Source of the DNA: Welwitschia mirabilis
Lineage: Eukaryota; Gnetophyta; Gnetopsida; Welwitschiales
Assembly (NCBI GenBank): GCA_051453625.1
Contig: JBOZIK010000001.1
Span: forward strand, 275,065,102 to 275,123,973
Reading direction: 5' to 3'
DNA length: 58,872 nt
Shown: piece by piece, positions 35,913 through 48,247 of the stretch
How positions within the stretch are numbered: the first letter of the stretch is position 1
Layout: each line of letters opens with the position of its first letter
The notes under the pieces: generated by a model
The model's input: the letters and a program-made list of their open reading frames with translations, nothing else
The model's database searches: none
Told to the model about the DNA's origin: nothing
Program-made: the position numbers and the translations under genes

Positions 35913-38900
35913 CATTATCTATCCCTCTCCACTCAAAATTTTTATACACATAAACAGTGTGACACTATCATATTAATTTGATAATTTTATCATTTTTATT
36001 ATTTAATTACTTCTTATAGTTTGATGATGCCCATTATTTCTCATTTTTAAATAAATTCTTCCTAATTCTTGTAAGTTTTCAAGCATAACTAGGACACCTT
36101 GATGTTTTTTTGTGTGTTTTATAAGTACACAAGATGAAGGCATGAAAGGTAATCAAAATGCAACAAGCTAAACTGATGTGGATGACATATTTGATGATGT
36201 TGTTTACTAGGAGATAGAGCTTGTACACTACATTCATAAGTAACTCCTCTTATTCACAATCTAGTCCCTTGTTCTGATGATGATACTATAATTGAGGATG
36301 TTATGGGCGTTTTTGATAACCTACGATTAATGGTTATGATGCACAAATGATGTTGGCAAGACATCTATGAAATCAAAGATAATTCTTTCTCATCTAATAC
36401 ATGTTTTTGATGGTTTTGACCTCTTAGAAGAGTAGAAATTGATGAATTTTGTAATGAGAAAGATTTACTAAGTAAAACTATGTCATAGACATTATGAATG
36501 AGGTAATTGTAACAAAGTAAGTGTCACATGTAACACTATAGTGCCATTAGTGGGTTTATGACACCATTATTTTACGAGTTGTTAAAAAATGTGATTAAAT
36601 GGTAAAAAAATTTGAAATCTAAAACTTCTTGGAGTAAGTTCCAATGTGTGAACTCATTTTTGCATATAATAAAAGGTTTGATACCTCTCATGAATCATGT
36701 TCATTTCTCTTATTCCTTTTTCATATTGAAAAACTAATTAAGAGGAAAATCAAAATGAAAATTGTTAAGATCACAAATGTTTTCGAGTCAAATAAATATG
36801 CATTTTTTTCTTCCCTTAAAGACTTGCATTTCTTTGGCTAGTTCATAATTGATTTCTCAATTAAGCATTGTGGAAAGGACTGATATACTCGATTCATTTT
36901 TCTATTGAAGGATTTTTTCAATTAGATTGAATGAATTCAATGTATTAACTGATTTTTCATTGATTGTATATTTGAAGTTTTTCATATTCTTGCCTACTTA
37001 AGGATATGAATAATGACTCCATGAATGGCTACAAAACCTATTTATATCTTTGTTCTTATGATAATTAAGTTACATAAGTCAATTAGTATAACTAACCTAT
37101 AATTGTATAGTGAAGTAATTATATAACTCCATTAGGAATTAGTATTATTCCTATATTCATTACAAATATAGAAACATTTTTACTTGTCTCAAGTGGTAAC
37201 TTTATCATGAAGCTATTTTGTGTCTCCATTATGAAGATATAATCGAACTTTTATATTTGTTGACTTTCTAACATCCCATTTGAACGACTAATTGTCTTTA
37301 CTTTTAGAGTAATTATGAAGAAATTCTTACCATTTTAACCCTGTTCCACTATATTTTTTTTGACTCTTTCCATTATTTCCATTGTATCAAATCTGTTCCT
37401 TCCACTTACTGTATTTTACACTAAGAAGGAGACTTCAAGAATTTCAAGCTAGGTCCATTTACTACTTTTCAATGCATTTTAAGAAGCATTTGGATTGAAC
37501 ATCAACTTCTAAGCATTTGAATGATTAAAGATCACTTAATGGTTATTCTTACCAATTGCATAACTGCACTTATTCCTTTTTTCCTTTTAATGTTATTCAA
37601 GTTTTTAATTAGTGTTTAAAATCCCTTTTATAAATTTCATGCATTCTATTAGTATTTTTAGCATTGAAACAAAAGGAGGATTGTATGCATACACTTTCTA
37701 ATTATATTATATTTTTGAAATAGGATAAAGTAGTTACAATATAAATATCTAGAGATCCTGAATTTTACTCTTGGTCTTTCCCTCTATCTAACATTTTTTT
37801 GGCAAAATCATCCATTTTCCCTTCTAAAAATCTTTCAAAAGCTTGTTCTAGAAGCCTCTTTCTTGCATCTTCAAAGTTCAAGTATTACCTATTCACCTTT
37901 GTTAGAGTTTAATTTTCTAATTATATGCTTCAAAGTGGAATANNNNNNNNNNNNNNNNNNNNNNNNNNNNNNNNNNNNNNNNNNNNNNNNNNNNNNNNNN
38001 NNNNNNNNNNNNNNNNNNNNNNNNNNNNNNNNNNNNNNNNNNNNNNNNNNNNNNNNNNNNNNNNNNNNNNNNNNNNNNNNNNNNNNNNNNNNNNNNNNNN
38101 NNNNNNNNNNNNNNNNNNNNNNNNNNNNNNNNNNNNNNNNNNNNNNNNNNNNNNNNNNNNNNNNNNNNNNNNNNNNNNNNNNNNNNNNNNNNNNNNNNNN
38201 NNNNNNNNNNNNNNNNNNNNNNNNNNNNNNNNNNNNNNNNNNNNNNNNNNNNNNNNNNNNNNNNNNNNNNNNNNNNNNNNNNNNNNNNNNNNNNNNNNNN
38301 NNNNNNNNNNNNNNNNNNNNNNNNNNNNNNNNNNNNNNNNNNNNNNNNNNNNNNNNNNNNNNNNNNNNNNNNNNNNNNNNNNNNNNNNNNNNNNNNNNNN
38401 NNNNNNNNNNNNNNNNATGCTTCAAAGTGGAATATTTCATTTTCAATAGCCTTTTCCAAAAATTTAATGAAAAGCATCGTTTTTAGACATGTATTTTAGT
38501 AGTGACTTTAGAAAATTCCTAGAAAGTATTCCTTCATAGTCTTGTAGTATACATAGACAACTTTTGTATTTGAAGATTTTAACAAAATCCAATTTTTAAT
38601 GCTTCATAACTTGAATATTTAAGATTTTATGAAAGTGAATACTTCATTTTGTAGTGACCTTTATGAAGGTTTAGGATATGTAGCCACCTTTTCTTGGTTA
38701 GCTACCATTTAGTTTTGAAACTATTCAAGGTTGAAACATGCTTGTGGATGTTGCTATTGCATGTGTAAGCTATGTGACTTTTATATTCATTGGTTTTGGT
38801 TCGCATTTATGGAAACCATGATCATAATGCATAGCATACTACTTTATGATGACTTCATAAGTTCAAGTATGCAAAATTATGTCTCTCTTTATTCTCTCTC

Positions 38901-41260
38901 CTTTTTTTAATTTCTTCTTCTAGTCACATGTCAAATATATGATCTTAAAAACAACTACTTCGAAATGAATTTTGTAAATTAGTCTTATGCTTGTTAGATT
39001 TGTTTAATGCATCTAATCATACACTAGAATGACCATTATTGAAATTTATTATCAAATAATCAAGTTTTCTATTATGCATTTTTGTGAAGTAGAAGTTATT
39101 TAGGAAGTTGCAATCTATTTTAAGTTTGTTTAATTACATGTTATTGTATAAGCAAATTCCATTGCTTCGTTTCCATTAATTTTGATACAGATCGTTATAG
39201 TATGCTTTTAGTGGATAGTAATTATTCATATTGTGCTTAATGATGATACCATTTATTACAAGAAAAATAGAATTTTGATTATTTTAACCTAAAAGTTATT
39301 ATGTACATAAGAGCATGAGAATTTCTTTCCCACCATTTTTGTGAGTTATCAGAACGTATTTAAAGGATTTCCCAAGTGATTTTTTCCATTTACAACTACC
39401 TCTAAACATGTGAACTTCTCTTTTTACCAATANNNNNNNNNNACTAAGTGCACCTATAGATATGTTTTTCATAGTCTTCCTTTTTTTTTCCTGCATATTA
39501 TTATTTCGTTCTATCATTTATTCTTTACTATTACAATCCATGTCCATATTAGTAACATTAAAGTTAGTTTATAATATTAAAAGTGATAATGTTAATAAAA
39601 TAGCTTAATTTATGAGATATACTTCCTCCAATAATTTTAATACCTATTTGCTTACCGCTATTAGAGTTATTCAAGATATCTTATTAAACCATGTTGATAA
39701 TTTTATTTGATTATAAGTGTATTCGTACATGAATTTTAAGGGATTAGATGTAATATTTTCTTGTTAAATCTAGTCCAAAGTCTAGATTGAACAAGTGTAC
39801 ATATGATCTTTTACAAAATCTCTTAGATGTAATAAGGAAACAAGATTCTATTTTCATTTATTTTAAAATGTGTATAAAATACTTGCTTAGTCTGAGATGA
39901 AAGAATAAATGAATTATATGTAGTCTACTAATATATCCATACTTATTTATGCAAACAAGCACAAATTTAATAATTAAATTTATAACTATTGTTTATATTG
40001 ATCAAGTTACGTTTAAATATTAAACGTTAAATTTATGTTAACGTAATGATAGTATGTCCTTTTGGTTTTTATACTATGCATTGACTATTAGCATAGAAGT
40101 AGTTATATTTAAAACATTATTAGTTTTTATGCTTTTGAATCTCTCTTTATCTTTGAATGAGATTTTCACTTTTTAATTATATGGCCTAAACATCATATGA
40201 CTTTATTTTGAGATCCATGTACTAACCATATAAGAATGAAGAAAATTTTTAACTTTGTTCTAATTTATAATTTTAGTAAAATGTAAATATAGGTTAAAAA
40301 ACATTAATTATAAAATACAATACTATTTTAGAAAAATGGATAACATATTATTTATGTACACACACTATCATCTAGCATGGATATCTTATTTAATATTTGT
40401 AATACACAAAACTAGTTAGGGACATGGTAGTAATTGTGCAAAATCTATATCAACTTCTTTAAAATATTTTTAAACTCAAAAGTCATATCATAATCTTGAA
40501 AGAATTCCTTCCTTTGTATATTTTTAAATATTTTGATATGTTTGAAACACATTAATGTCCTACTCTTAGGGAACCCCTTCTAATGTAATAGTGGCCCCTT
40601 AGATAAGTGTTTTCCATATACCCCATTCTACCTAGGAATTATAATATATTTAATAATTGAAACATGCTTCATACACAATAACTAAAAACTTGTTTTTCAT
40701 ATTTTTCATTAATTATGATTTTCTGGGTGATCTTTAAATACCTTTGTAAACCTAACAAATGAAGGTTAAATTGCCATATTTTATTTTGGGATGGTAGTAA
40801 GTCCTAATTAGTTTGCTAGTAAATAATGAAAAGATGTCATTTCACTCACATATGAAGATGGTAATAAATGTCTCTATAAATTTATTTTATTTCTAATTAT
40901 TTACAGGATCTTATACTATTATAGTCTAGTTTGTCTTTAAATTTAAATGTGAATAATTGGATGTCTTATAATTAACTTTCATTATGAAATTTTGGAAATT
41001 TTCTAACTTATTAATCTCTAACTTATTAAGGTAATGTAATCATCATTGATAATAAAGAGATGTATGTTGCTGATCATGTATACGATGCTCCTTAACTAGA
41101 TCTCTTAGGTATGTAACCAATGACAGATTGTCATTTATCATATGTAATGTGTATGCATGCATCAAAAACTAGAACATAATAGAAGAAAGAGAACAATACC
41201 AAAATTGAAATTGAAATTGAAACCTTTTATTACATCAATAAAATCCTAAGGATCTATTGG
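35913..41260. other. Gene-free stretch with two gaps
   Basis: Highly AT-rich and without recognised domains. Gaps at 37943-38416 and 39433-39442. The 18 bases before the first gap are repeated exactly after it. Part may be remote 3' sequence of the minus-strand LINE that follows. Confidence 0.5.
37925..38434. repeat. 18-bp exact repeat flanking a 474-N gap
   Basis: ATGCTTCAAAGTGGAATA occurs just before (37925-37942) and just after (38417-38434) the gap, the same pattern as at 7653-8382. Confidence 0.85.
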
Positions 41261-42309
41261 ATAAAAGAAATATGCATGGAATGAGCCTAAAAGATGTCAT
41301 TTATAAAGTTACACAGAAATTTGGATAAAATTAGAAATAACTCAATTAAATTATGGGCTTTGATGTTTTATTTATTTTATATTTTATCTATTGAAGGACG
41401 TTCTAGATATGCACGATAATCATCTCCAACAACATTCTAGTTACAAAGTTGATAGGTCTGTTCTTCTTAAGTGACTTGAAATCATCTACCTCCTTCAATT
41501 CTAAAATAATGAAATTCCATCTTTACCCTACTAATTTGAATCTATAGGTAATGGGAAATAGTAGTACTTAAATAAGTTGTCTCTATAGAAACGCCTCCAC
41601 TATTATTATTCAAATATAATTGCTTCTTTCCATTTGTGTTTTCCCAACTCCTTTGAAGTGATTTTGTTTTATAATTATTTGAAAGTTTTTAGGATCATAA
41701 TCTTGAATGTTCTATTTTTAGAACCAAAGTTTTCCTTGTTAAAATCAATTGTTCTCTTAACTCATGTGGAACTCCCTTTTGTAAAGTTTATCAATAGTGG
41801 AATTTAAAATATTATGAACATAATTCACAAACTAACAAATAGCTTCTACCTCTAAAAGCATCAACTTAGCTTCAAGAAGCATAATATCTTACTATGTTTG
41901 GTATTTTACCTTAAATTCTTCTAATAAGGATTATTTTTAGACTGACTTCATTTTCTTCTATTGTTTATAACTAAGGCCTTAAACAACATATTCATATAGA
42001 ATAGTTGATTGGATAAAAGTGAAAAAAATGTTATCTATGAGCTCAACACAAAATTACCTTTTTTTCCTTTGTTTTTCAAGGAAAATAAGGCTTTTAGACC
42101 TCCAATGGCTCTTTGAGTGATTCACTTATCTTATCTATAATTAATAAAGCATTCGAATCCTATAGGAGGGAACAATTTCAACCTATTCATTTTTTTTAAG
42201 AAAGAAAAATCAATATCACACATGCCACAAACCATAGCTTTGGTTATTTCAACACATTTTAGTCTATACAAAAATTATCCAAAATATGTAACATATGTTG
42301 TAAACCTTA

Positions 42310-42475
42310 GTTTGTTTTAGAAATTAATGCAACATCATCTTCAAGGAGTAACAGGTTCATGGAATAGTTCCTTACTCATAAAGAATAATTATGGAGGATT
42401 ACATTTATTCAATCTTATTCATCAATGAAAATTTTCAAAAGTGTAGAAGAGAGAGGATGACCTTGCTTAACACTA
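42310..42475 (-). pseudogene. Relic of LINE reverse transcriptase catalytic region
   Basis: The pair 'VKQGHPLSP'-like and 'LLLEDDVALISKT' is the fingertip and catalytic block of LINE RT. The canonical motif reads ADD; here an E replaces the A, and a stop lies between the two blocks. Confidence 0.7.
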
Positions 42476-44149
42476 ATAGACTTAGGAAACGTCTTACTTT
42501 CCTAATATAGAACTAATTGTAATATGTGTACATACCTCTTTATATATTACTATTATATTATAGGTAGTAAAATTATCAGACTTCTAATATCCTATAATTG
42601 TTAGTTTAATCCTAATGATTTAATCATATCCTTTAGAGCCTTATGCATAGCATAGTTAGTTCAACCCATGTTTATAAGTTGTTAGGAGCTTCAAATTTGT
42701 GGGGTTGAATTCTATGATGTGTGGGTTAACTTCTTATTTATATCCATCTATTCTAAACTCATATAGGCATAAGTTTCAACATCTTTAGTATAAGTCACAA
42801 ATAAAACCTGCATATTTAGTAATCATCTCATAGGCTAGTGGGGGTTACCATGGGTTTTTACCATGCTAAGTAAATTAGTGATCTTTCTAAGTGCAATAGC
42901 GTTTTCCATAAATTAACTTTCATTAATTAAATTTAAAAAAAATGAAGGGGTAAAAAGAAAAAGAAAATCATATCCTTTAGATAAATCCACGAAATAAATA
43001 AATTTTTTTAATTCAAACCTTTACCCTTGTTAATAAGATATTTTAAAGTGATAAGATGATCTATTATAGAATGATATTACCAAAAGCCTAATTGAGAAAT
43101 TTTCCAAACTTTATTTTTCTTTTCCCATCTACCCATATTTTCTTCAATCATAATTCCCAAACGATTTGCAAAAATATTTGTAATTAGAATTAATATTTAA
43201 TTATTTAAAGCTGCTTTATTTCCCTTCTTAAATAACGTAACAATCTTTTTAATACACTATACTTTATACAATGCAAATGCTAATGCATGATTGAGCCTTT
43301 TTCTAAACTTCTTCCAAAAGAAGAGATCCACCTCACTTTAACATTTCCACATATAAACCTATGTGTTAGCTAGCTTCTCTAAAGCTAGTCTTTGGATCCT
43401 TCAAAAGTTTCTATTGTTAACCATAAACTAGTGTTCATAAAAATTTCTAATATCTTAAAAAAGATGTATTCCATATTTTATTTGTTTTAAAAAAAATTCC
43501 TTGGCTTTCTCTTTTCTTTTCTTTTATTTTTTAAGCTAATCTAACAATTTCAATTATTTGTCTTTGATAAATTGACTCTTATTATTATAGATTAGATTCA
43601 TGCATAATTTAGTTCTTTCTATTCAATTTTTTTAGCATGTAGGAGCCATCCTTGCTTCTTTGCGTTCATCATCAAACTACTATTTTATTCATACTCTATT
43701 TCTTAGATGCATGTTGAGCAATAAACAATAAAATTTCTAAAACATTTGTAAATGAATCCCATCTCTTTTAGATTTCAAGGTAAATATCTTTCTTTACTTT
43801 TTCTACCATTTTACATAAAAATTTCATTTTACATGTTGACTAGAATGAAACTCTATTAAAATAATAAAATGAAGACATTGATGGGAAGATGTGCCTAAAT
43901 TTTTACCTACTTTAAAAAAGGCAGTACTTGGAAGACTTACTAGATTAGTGATAAAGAAATCAATACTTACACATCCTAAAGGATCCATAAAATCAAAAGC
44001 ATTAGAGTTTGAAAATATTTTCATTCCAATAAAAACTAAAAGATGTAATTTTTAGCCCAATTCTAGTAATTATTTTCCTCTATAATTTAAGACTTTGTCT
44101 TAAAAAGATTTATTCCATTTTATATTCCTTTCATAATCTCGAGGGTTTC

Positions 44150-44650
44150 AGTTGATAAATTGGACCTATTCGGAATAAATTCTAGCATTGAAGTCTTCAC
44201 AGATGAAGATTTCCCTAACTAAGAGAAAATAATAGTTTCTATGCTTAGGTATTGAAATAAGTAGTCTCACACAAGGCCTTCTCTATTGTATAGAGAAGCT
44301 TCTCTCAAAGCAAAATAATAAAAAGTTAAATATAAAGCAGCTTTCCATTATGTGATTTTAAGCCAAACATATCGACTATTTACATCTACCTTTTTAATTT
44401 GAATTTATAGACCTAAGCTATTGTAAACTAAAATAGCCAAGCCTCATCATGATCTACATTATACCTCATGCATTTTATCAGGAAAAGGAGGAACATTAAA
44501 AGTTAGAATTAATATACATGAAGGTTTTTCATTCTGCCAAGTCTCAACAATGTGAAAAATATCAAGCTCATCAAAGAAAGGAATTCTACAAAGACTAACA
44601 ACTTTATTTTTTATGGAGCCATCAATATTTAAAAGTCCATAGTGCAACGA
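44150..44650 (-). pseudogene. Relic of LINE APE-type endonuclease
   Basis: The text 'LNIDGSIKNKVVSL' then 'DIFHIVETW' corresponds to the 'LN..G..NK' and 'D...L.ET' starts of plant LINE endonucleases. The later 'RYVWL' and 'YYFA' words follow in the right order after stops. Confidence 0.65.
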
Positions 44651-44669
44651 CCAATGACCTTTTTTCTTT

Positions 44670-45240
44670 TTTTTGTAACCTTTAATAACTACAATATATT
44701 TTGCATCAAAAACTTTCCTTCTTCCTTGGCTTCTTTTACTTTTTTTTCATTCTTCCATTTTCTTTAAGATCCTTTCATTTACCCACCCTCCACCCGTTGC
44801 TCCATTTTTTTCCTCCTTTAAGATTGCTTTGATTGTCCCATACTTTCTCTCTTGTTTGTGCATCTTTGAGTTTGATGATAATAGATGAATATGTAAGATT
44901 GCATTGATTGTTCCATATTTCCTCTCTCACTTCTGCATCTTTGAGTTTGCTGATGATAGGTTAAAATTTTTTATCTTTAAAACCTATGCTATATGCCTTG
45001 AAATAGTTTGTTTTTTCTAGTAATTGTGGATCATTTAAATTTTCATCCTCTCTTTCAAAAACCACAATTACATGAATGTTTAAGGATTTTTCTTACTTTT
45101 CTGCCTTTTCTTTTAGAGTTTCATAGATAGCTACATCAACATCTAGGCCATTGCTTTAGTATGCTTATTCTTATCATGCAAATCTTGAATGTTGCATGCT
45201 AATTCAATTTGTGTATCCAATTTTGCTATTTAATTTAAAA
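44670..45240. other. Gene-free stretch
   Basis: T-rich on the plus strand. 'aagattgc.ttgattgt.ccata' and 'catctttgagttt' recur near 44820 and 44895, a weak direct repeat of about 75 bases. No gene seen. Confidence 0.5.
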
Positions 45241-45260
45241 CTTTATTTTATTTATATAAT

Positions 45261-45440
45261 GGGTAGATGTAAACTTGAACATTTAGTGATCATCCTCGAA
45301 AGTGCAACCATTAGGGTCATCTAAATGAAAGATTTAATTATGTTGAATGCCTCATAGTGTGCTACATAAGGCATCCAAAGGTTCAAACTCATGTCCTCCT
45401 AAATCGAAGACAAGCATGCCACCAATTGAACTACAACCCC
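45261..45440 (-). mobile_element. tRNA-derived SINE, copy 1
   Basis: The minus strand begins GGGGTTGTAGTTCAATTGGT. TAGTTCAATTGG (45422-45433) matches Pol III box A (TRGYNNARNNGG) perfectly, and GTTTGAACC (45380-45388) matches box B with one change, at the right distance. The body 'cataattaaatctttcattt', then 'gatcactaaatgttcaag', ends with 'acatctaccc', shared with copy 2. The tail leads into A/T-rich sequence. This is the best preserved head of the family. Confidence 0.7.
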
Positions 45441-45918
45441 ATTTGCAAAAAATTATTTGTATATTAAGAAATAACTATACATTAATCATAACTAAGTTAT
45501 TCTTTAGAGAAAAATACATTTGCCTTATAATCAATCTAAAAAATTCATTTAAAAAAACTCCAAAAGAAATTCTTAAAAACTATAAAATTTTTAAAATGCA
45601 TCATAATTGTGAGGTAGTCTATAAGTTGATTAGGTAGCACAAATTACAATACATTACATGTATATCATAAAGTTAAAGACATGCATGCTTGTGCTAGAAA
45701 TCTTACACTACTTACAAACTTTTATTTCTAGGGGTTCTTATTTCTTTAATCATTCTAAACTTCACCCTACCTTGTAGTGTGCTCAACATCTATTCCAACA
45801 AACACATAAAACTACAAAATATTTTTCTCATTAGAAAAAAAATTCATTCAACCATAAGAAAGTGAAGTGAAATTATTCTTCTATCCAATAGATCCATAGA
45901 ATCTTCAGTCAATATCAT

Positions 45919-46116
45919 AAAAATTCAGTTCCATTTCACAAAGCACTTTAGAAGCCTCGTCACTTACTAGTTTAAACCTTATTATGAAACTCATCCATAT
46001 GAAGTAAAGCCAAAAAGATGTGAAAATTCAATTCAATTTCACAAAGCACTTTGTAAGCCTCAACTCTGGGTAAAACTTTACTATGAGCCCCATCCACATG
46101 GAGTAAAGCCAATATG
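45919..46116. repeat. 103-bp tandem duplication
   Basis: 'aaattca.ttc.atttcacaa' followed by 'agcactttngaagcctc', and further on 'ccatntg.agtaaagccaa', occur at 45921 and again at 46024, about 80% identical. Confidence 0.8.
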
Positions 46117-46258
46117 GTTGAATGCATGTAAAATGATGCACAAATGCCCCACCCCAAAGCCAATGGGATTGCCCCAAAGATCACTCCATTCCACCCACAA
46201 GCAAAGTTCAAACCCCTGTGGTTACCATAGACCATAGTTAACTTGGCCACAAGTCCCA
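45919..46258 (-). mobile_element. Second tRNA-like SINE type with an internal repeat
   Basis: On the minus strand TGGCCAAGTTAA (46238-46249) resembles box A with GG changed to AA, and GGTTTGAAC (46207-46215) resembles box B, about 42 bases apart. Behind it the sequence is not like copies 1-3. A 103-bp unit is repeated in its 3' half. The minus-strand frame across it (45972-46259) is a by-product of the repeat and is not considered a gene. Confidence 0.4.
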
Positions 46259-46259
46259 A

Positions 46260-46670
46260 TCTGAGGTCCGAGAAAGCTGCTGAGCCATGCCTGATTCAAT
46301 TTCAGGTCTTATCATTATTGTCTCCATTTGTCACCTACACACGCTCTGCTTATGATCACAAAATGTTTACCAAACCTTCAAAATTAAATAATAACTTGCA
46401 ATTTGAGACTGAAATGAAAATATTTTGTTCATTTGTTTTGTTTTTTTTGGAAGATTGGGGTTTCTCTCCCTACTTTCCATAATCCATGCATGATGACCCT
46501 CTGCCATCATCCTGAGCACTGTGACAATCACCTAATATATTCCCAAATTAGCTGCATGAAAACATTTATGTCAATCATTTTGTTTATTTCTTATAGCCCT
46601 GCAATCTCTCGGTGCCCATAATTTGATGTGGGTTTTGATTGTTTGAGCCCCTGATCATCCTCTTCTGGAC
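46260..46670. other. Non-coding stretch upstream of the ENT locus
   Basis: Base composition becomes less AT-rich than the surrounding repeats, as in gene-proximal sequence. No exon identified with confidence. Confidence 0.4.
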
Positions 46671-46677
46671 CTGCAAC

Positions 46678-46779
46678 ATGAATTCCAGAGGCCATGGCTG
46701 CCGTCCCAAGGGGAAGCACATTCGTTCTCATAGCTGTTTCCCACGGAGAAATACGCCTGACGTATCAGGATTTGATTAT
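46678..46779 (+). other. Possible first exon of the ENT locus
   Basis: An ATG at 46678 opens a 34-codon frame beginning 'MNSRGHGCRPKGKHIRSHSC' and another ATG at 46694 opens a second frame; both meet a perfect donor, TAT|GTAAGT, at 46780. Neither frame resembles the Agenet domain expected at the start of ENT-type plant proteins. Joining to the acceptor at 48215 gives an early stop in every frame tried, so the call rests on the donor alone. Confidence 0.25.
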
Positions 46780-48215
46780 GTAAGTTAGCTTCTCCAATTA
46801 ACCCTAACCAATTTTGTTTTTTCTTACTAGTTTGGTCTGATGGGTAGATCTGAAACTCCAAGTTCTTGTTCATTTTGAGAAAGGGGGATGCTCCTTTGAT
46901 ATTATTCTGTTCTTTCTTTTGGGTTTCATTTTTTAGGATTATTTTTGGGCCTTTCTAAACTCCGGCCTGTGGTTTGGGATGAAGGGGTTTGTGTTTTTCA
47001 GAAGTTTATGTCATCATTCTGCAACTGTTTTCTGTCTCTCTGTTTTTATCATTTTGTATTATCTTTTTTTTAAGGCTGCTTGTTAAAGTGGAAGCATTGT
47101 TTTTTAGCAGATTAGCAATGCTTCGGGTCTGCAATCAAACCCATGATCCGAAATTAACTTCATGTTCTGTGCTTTTTCTGGTTTCCTTGTGCAAATGCGC
47201 CAAAAACCACCACCGCCGTCTATTTGAATCAGCTTTTTCTGGAAATTACTTGATAGAGGTTTTTACGATATTTTTAAGCAAAAGTCATGCTTACAAATTC
47301 AAAAATGTTTACTTCCCTTGATTTTTATCAAAGTTCCTTTCTGGATTCTACCAACATATGAATTGTTCATTATTGAATCTGGGCAGCTAACATTGTCGTC
47401 AAAGCCTTTGTCTGGCTCAGTTGATGGCTGAAGCTGCCTTTCTGCAAGTGAGTTGATAGACATTTGTATGACACTCTTGACTTCAAGCAGCTGAAGCTGC
47501 CAAAACTACAACTGTATTACCTCGTCTATTTATTTCTTCAAAAAAAATGTGTCTCAGCACATTGCTCTTACTTTATGAGAAACCATAACATTTCCTGCTG
47601 TTCTGGGGCCCCTTCTCAAAAGAAACATTTACTTTTCCTTTGGTATCGTCTACTCCATCTTGGGCCCCTCCTCAAAAGAAACATCTTCTGTTCCATCCGT
47701 AGCATCTGCTCTGCAATCTTTCAAACCACGTTATTATGGTACAGCCACTTTGAAGAAGTTTAAGATTACTGTTTTGTGATTTTTTCACTTATTATAGAAT
47801 CAAGTGACTTCAGAAATACACGTTTGCATAAATGGAGGTTGAATGAAGCAACCTTCCTGTTTGGTCTGTTGTCAGAAGAGTAATTACTTGTTCTTGTCTT
47901 TTGGTTATTTGAAAATTGGGTATCTGGTGCTTTGCAAAGTACTAAATATCGTTGAATTTGAGTTTATATGGTTTCTGTGTGTAATTATATCAGGGTTTGC
48001 TCAGGTTCAGTTACTCATTTTGAATTTACATAAATAAAACACAATGGATAGCAGATTGGTAGCTACAATGATCAATCTATTCTGTTGAAATCTTCAGAAG
48101 ATGTTTAAATTTTTAACCAAATAACACATAAATTACAGCAATCTATACTTTTGGATGCACATGTTTTCCAAATAGTTGCAGAAAAAGAGTGATGCTTGAC
48201 AAATGTTTTTATGCA
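46780..48215. other. Possible intron of the ENT locus
   Basis: Starts with a strong donor (GTAAGT) and ends TTATGCAG at about 48215. T-rich, with short frames only. The pair 'ttcggggccccttctcaaaa' and 'ttgggcccctcctcaaaa' near 47600-47680 is a small local duplication. Confidence 0.3.
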
Positions 48216-48247
48216 GGAGATAAAATCTGGAGGAACTACACTAATAA

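Larger units (their letters stand above)
41270..44660 (-). mobile_element. LINE with endonuclease, RT and zinc-knuckle relics, minus strand
   Basis: From high to low coordinate: the endonuclease region starts in the frame at 44647-44459 ('FFDELDIFHIVETWQNEKPS', then 'FNVPPFPDKMHEV') and goes on to 'GLAILVYNSL', 'DVNSRYVWL' and 'YYFALREASLYNREGL' (44250-44440). The RT part has 'LFKKGNKAALNN' and 'GFW.YHSIIDHLITLKYL' (43030-43250), 'SKVILSL' in one frame or V-K-Q-G-H-P-L-S in another at about 42447-42470, and 'FMNLLLLEDDVALISKT' (about 42310-42360), where the usual ADD is EDD. The C-terminal end has 'ENRTCKLCN.NVVGDDYRA', a zinc-knuckle-like word, at about 41400-41460. It is broken throughout. 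Confidence 0.75.

Noticed and set aside
45972-46259. 95-residue minus-strand frame with two similar halves
   Set aside because: The similarity comes from the 103-bp DNA repeat within a SINE-like element; no family match was recognised.
46678-46779. Confident coding exon joined to the ENT exon
   Set aside because: No frame passes from this donor through the acceptor at 48215 into the ENT frame without a stop.
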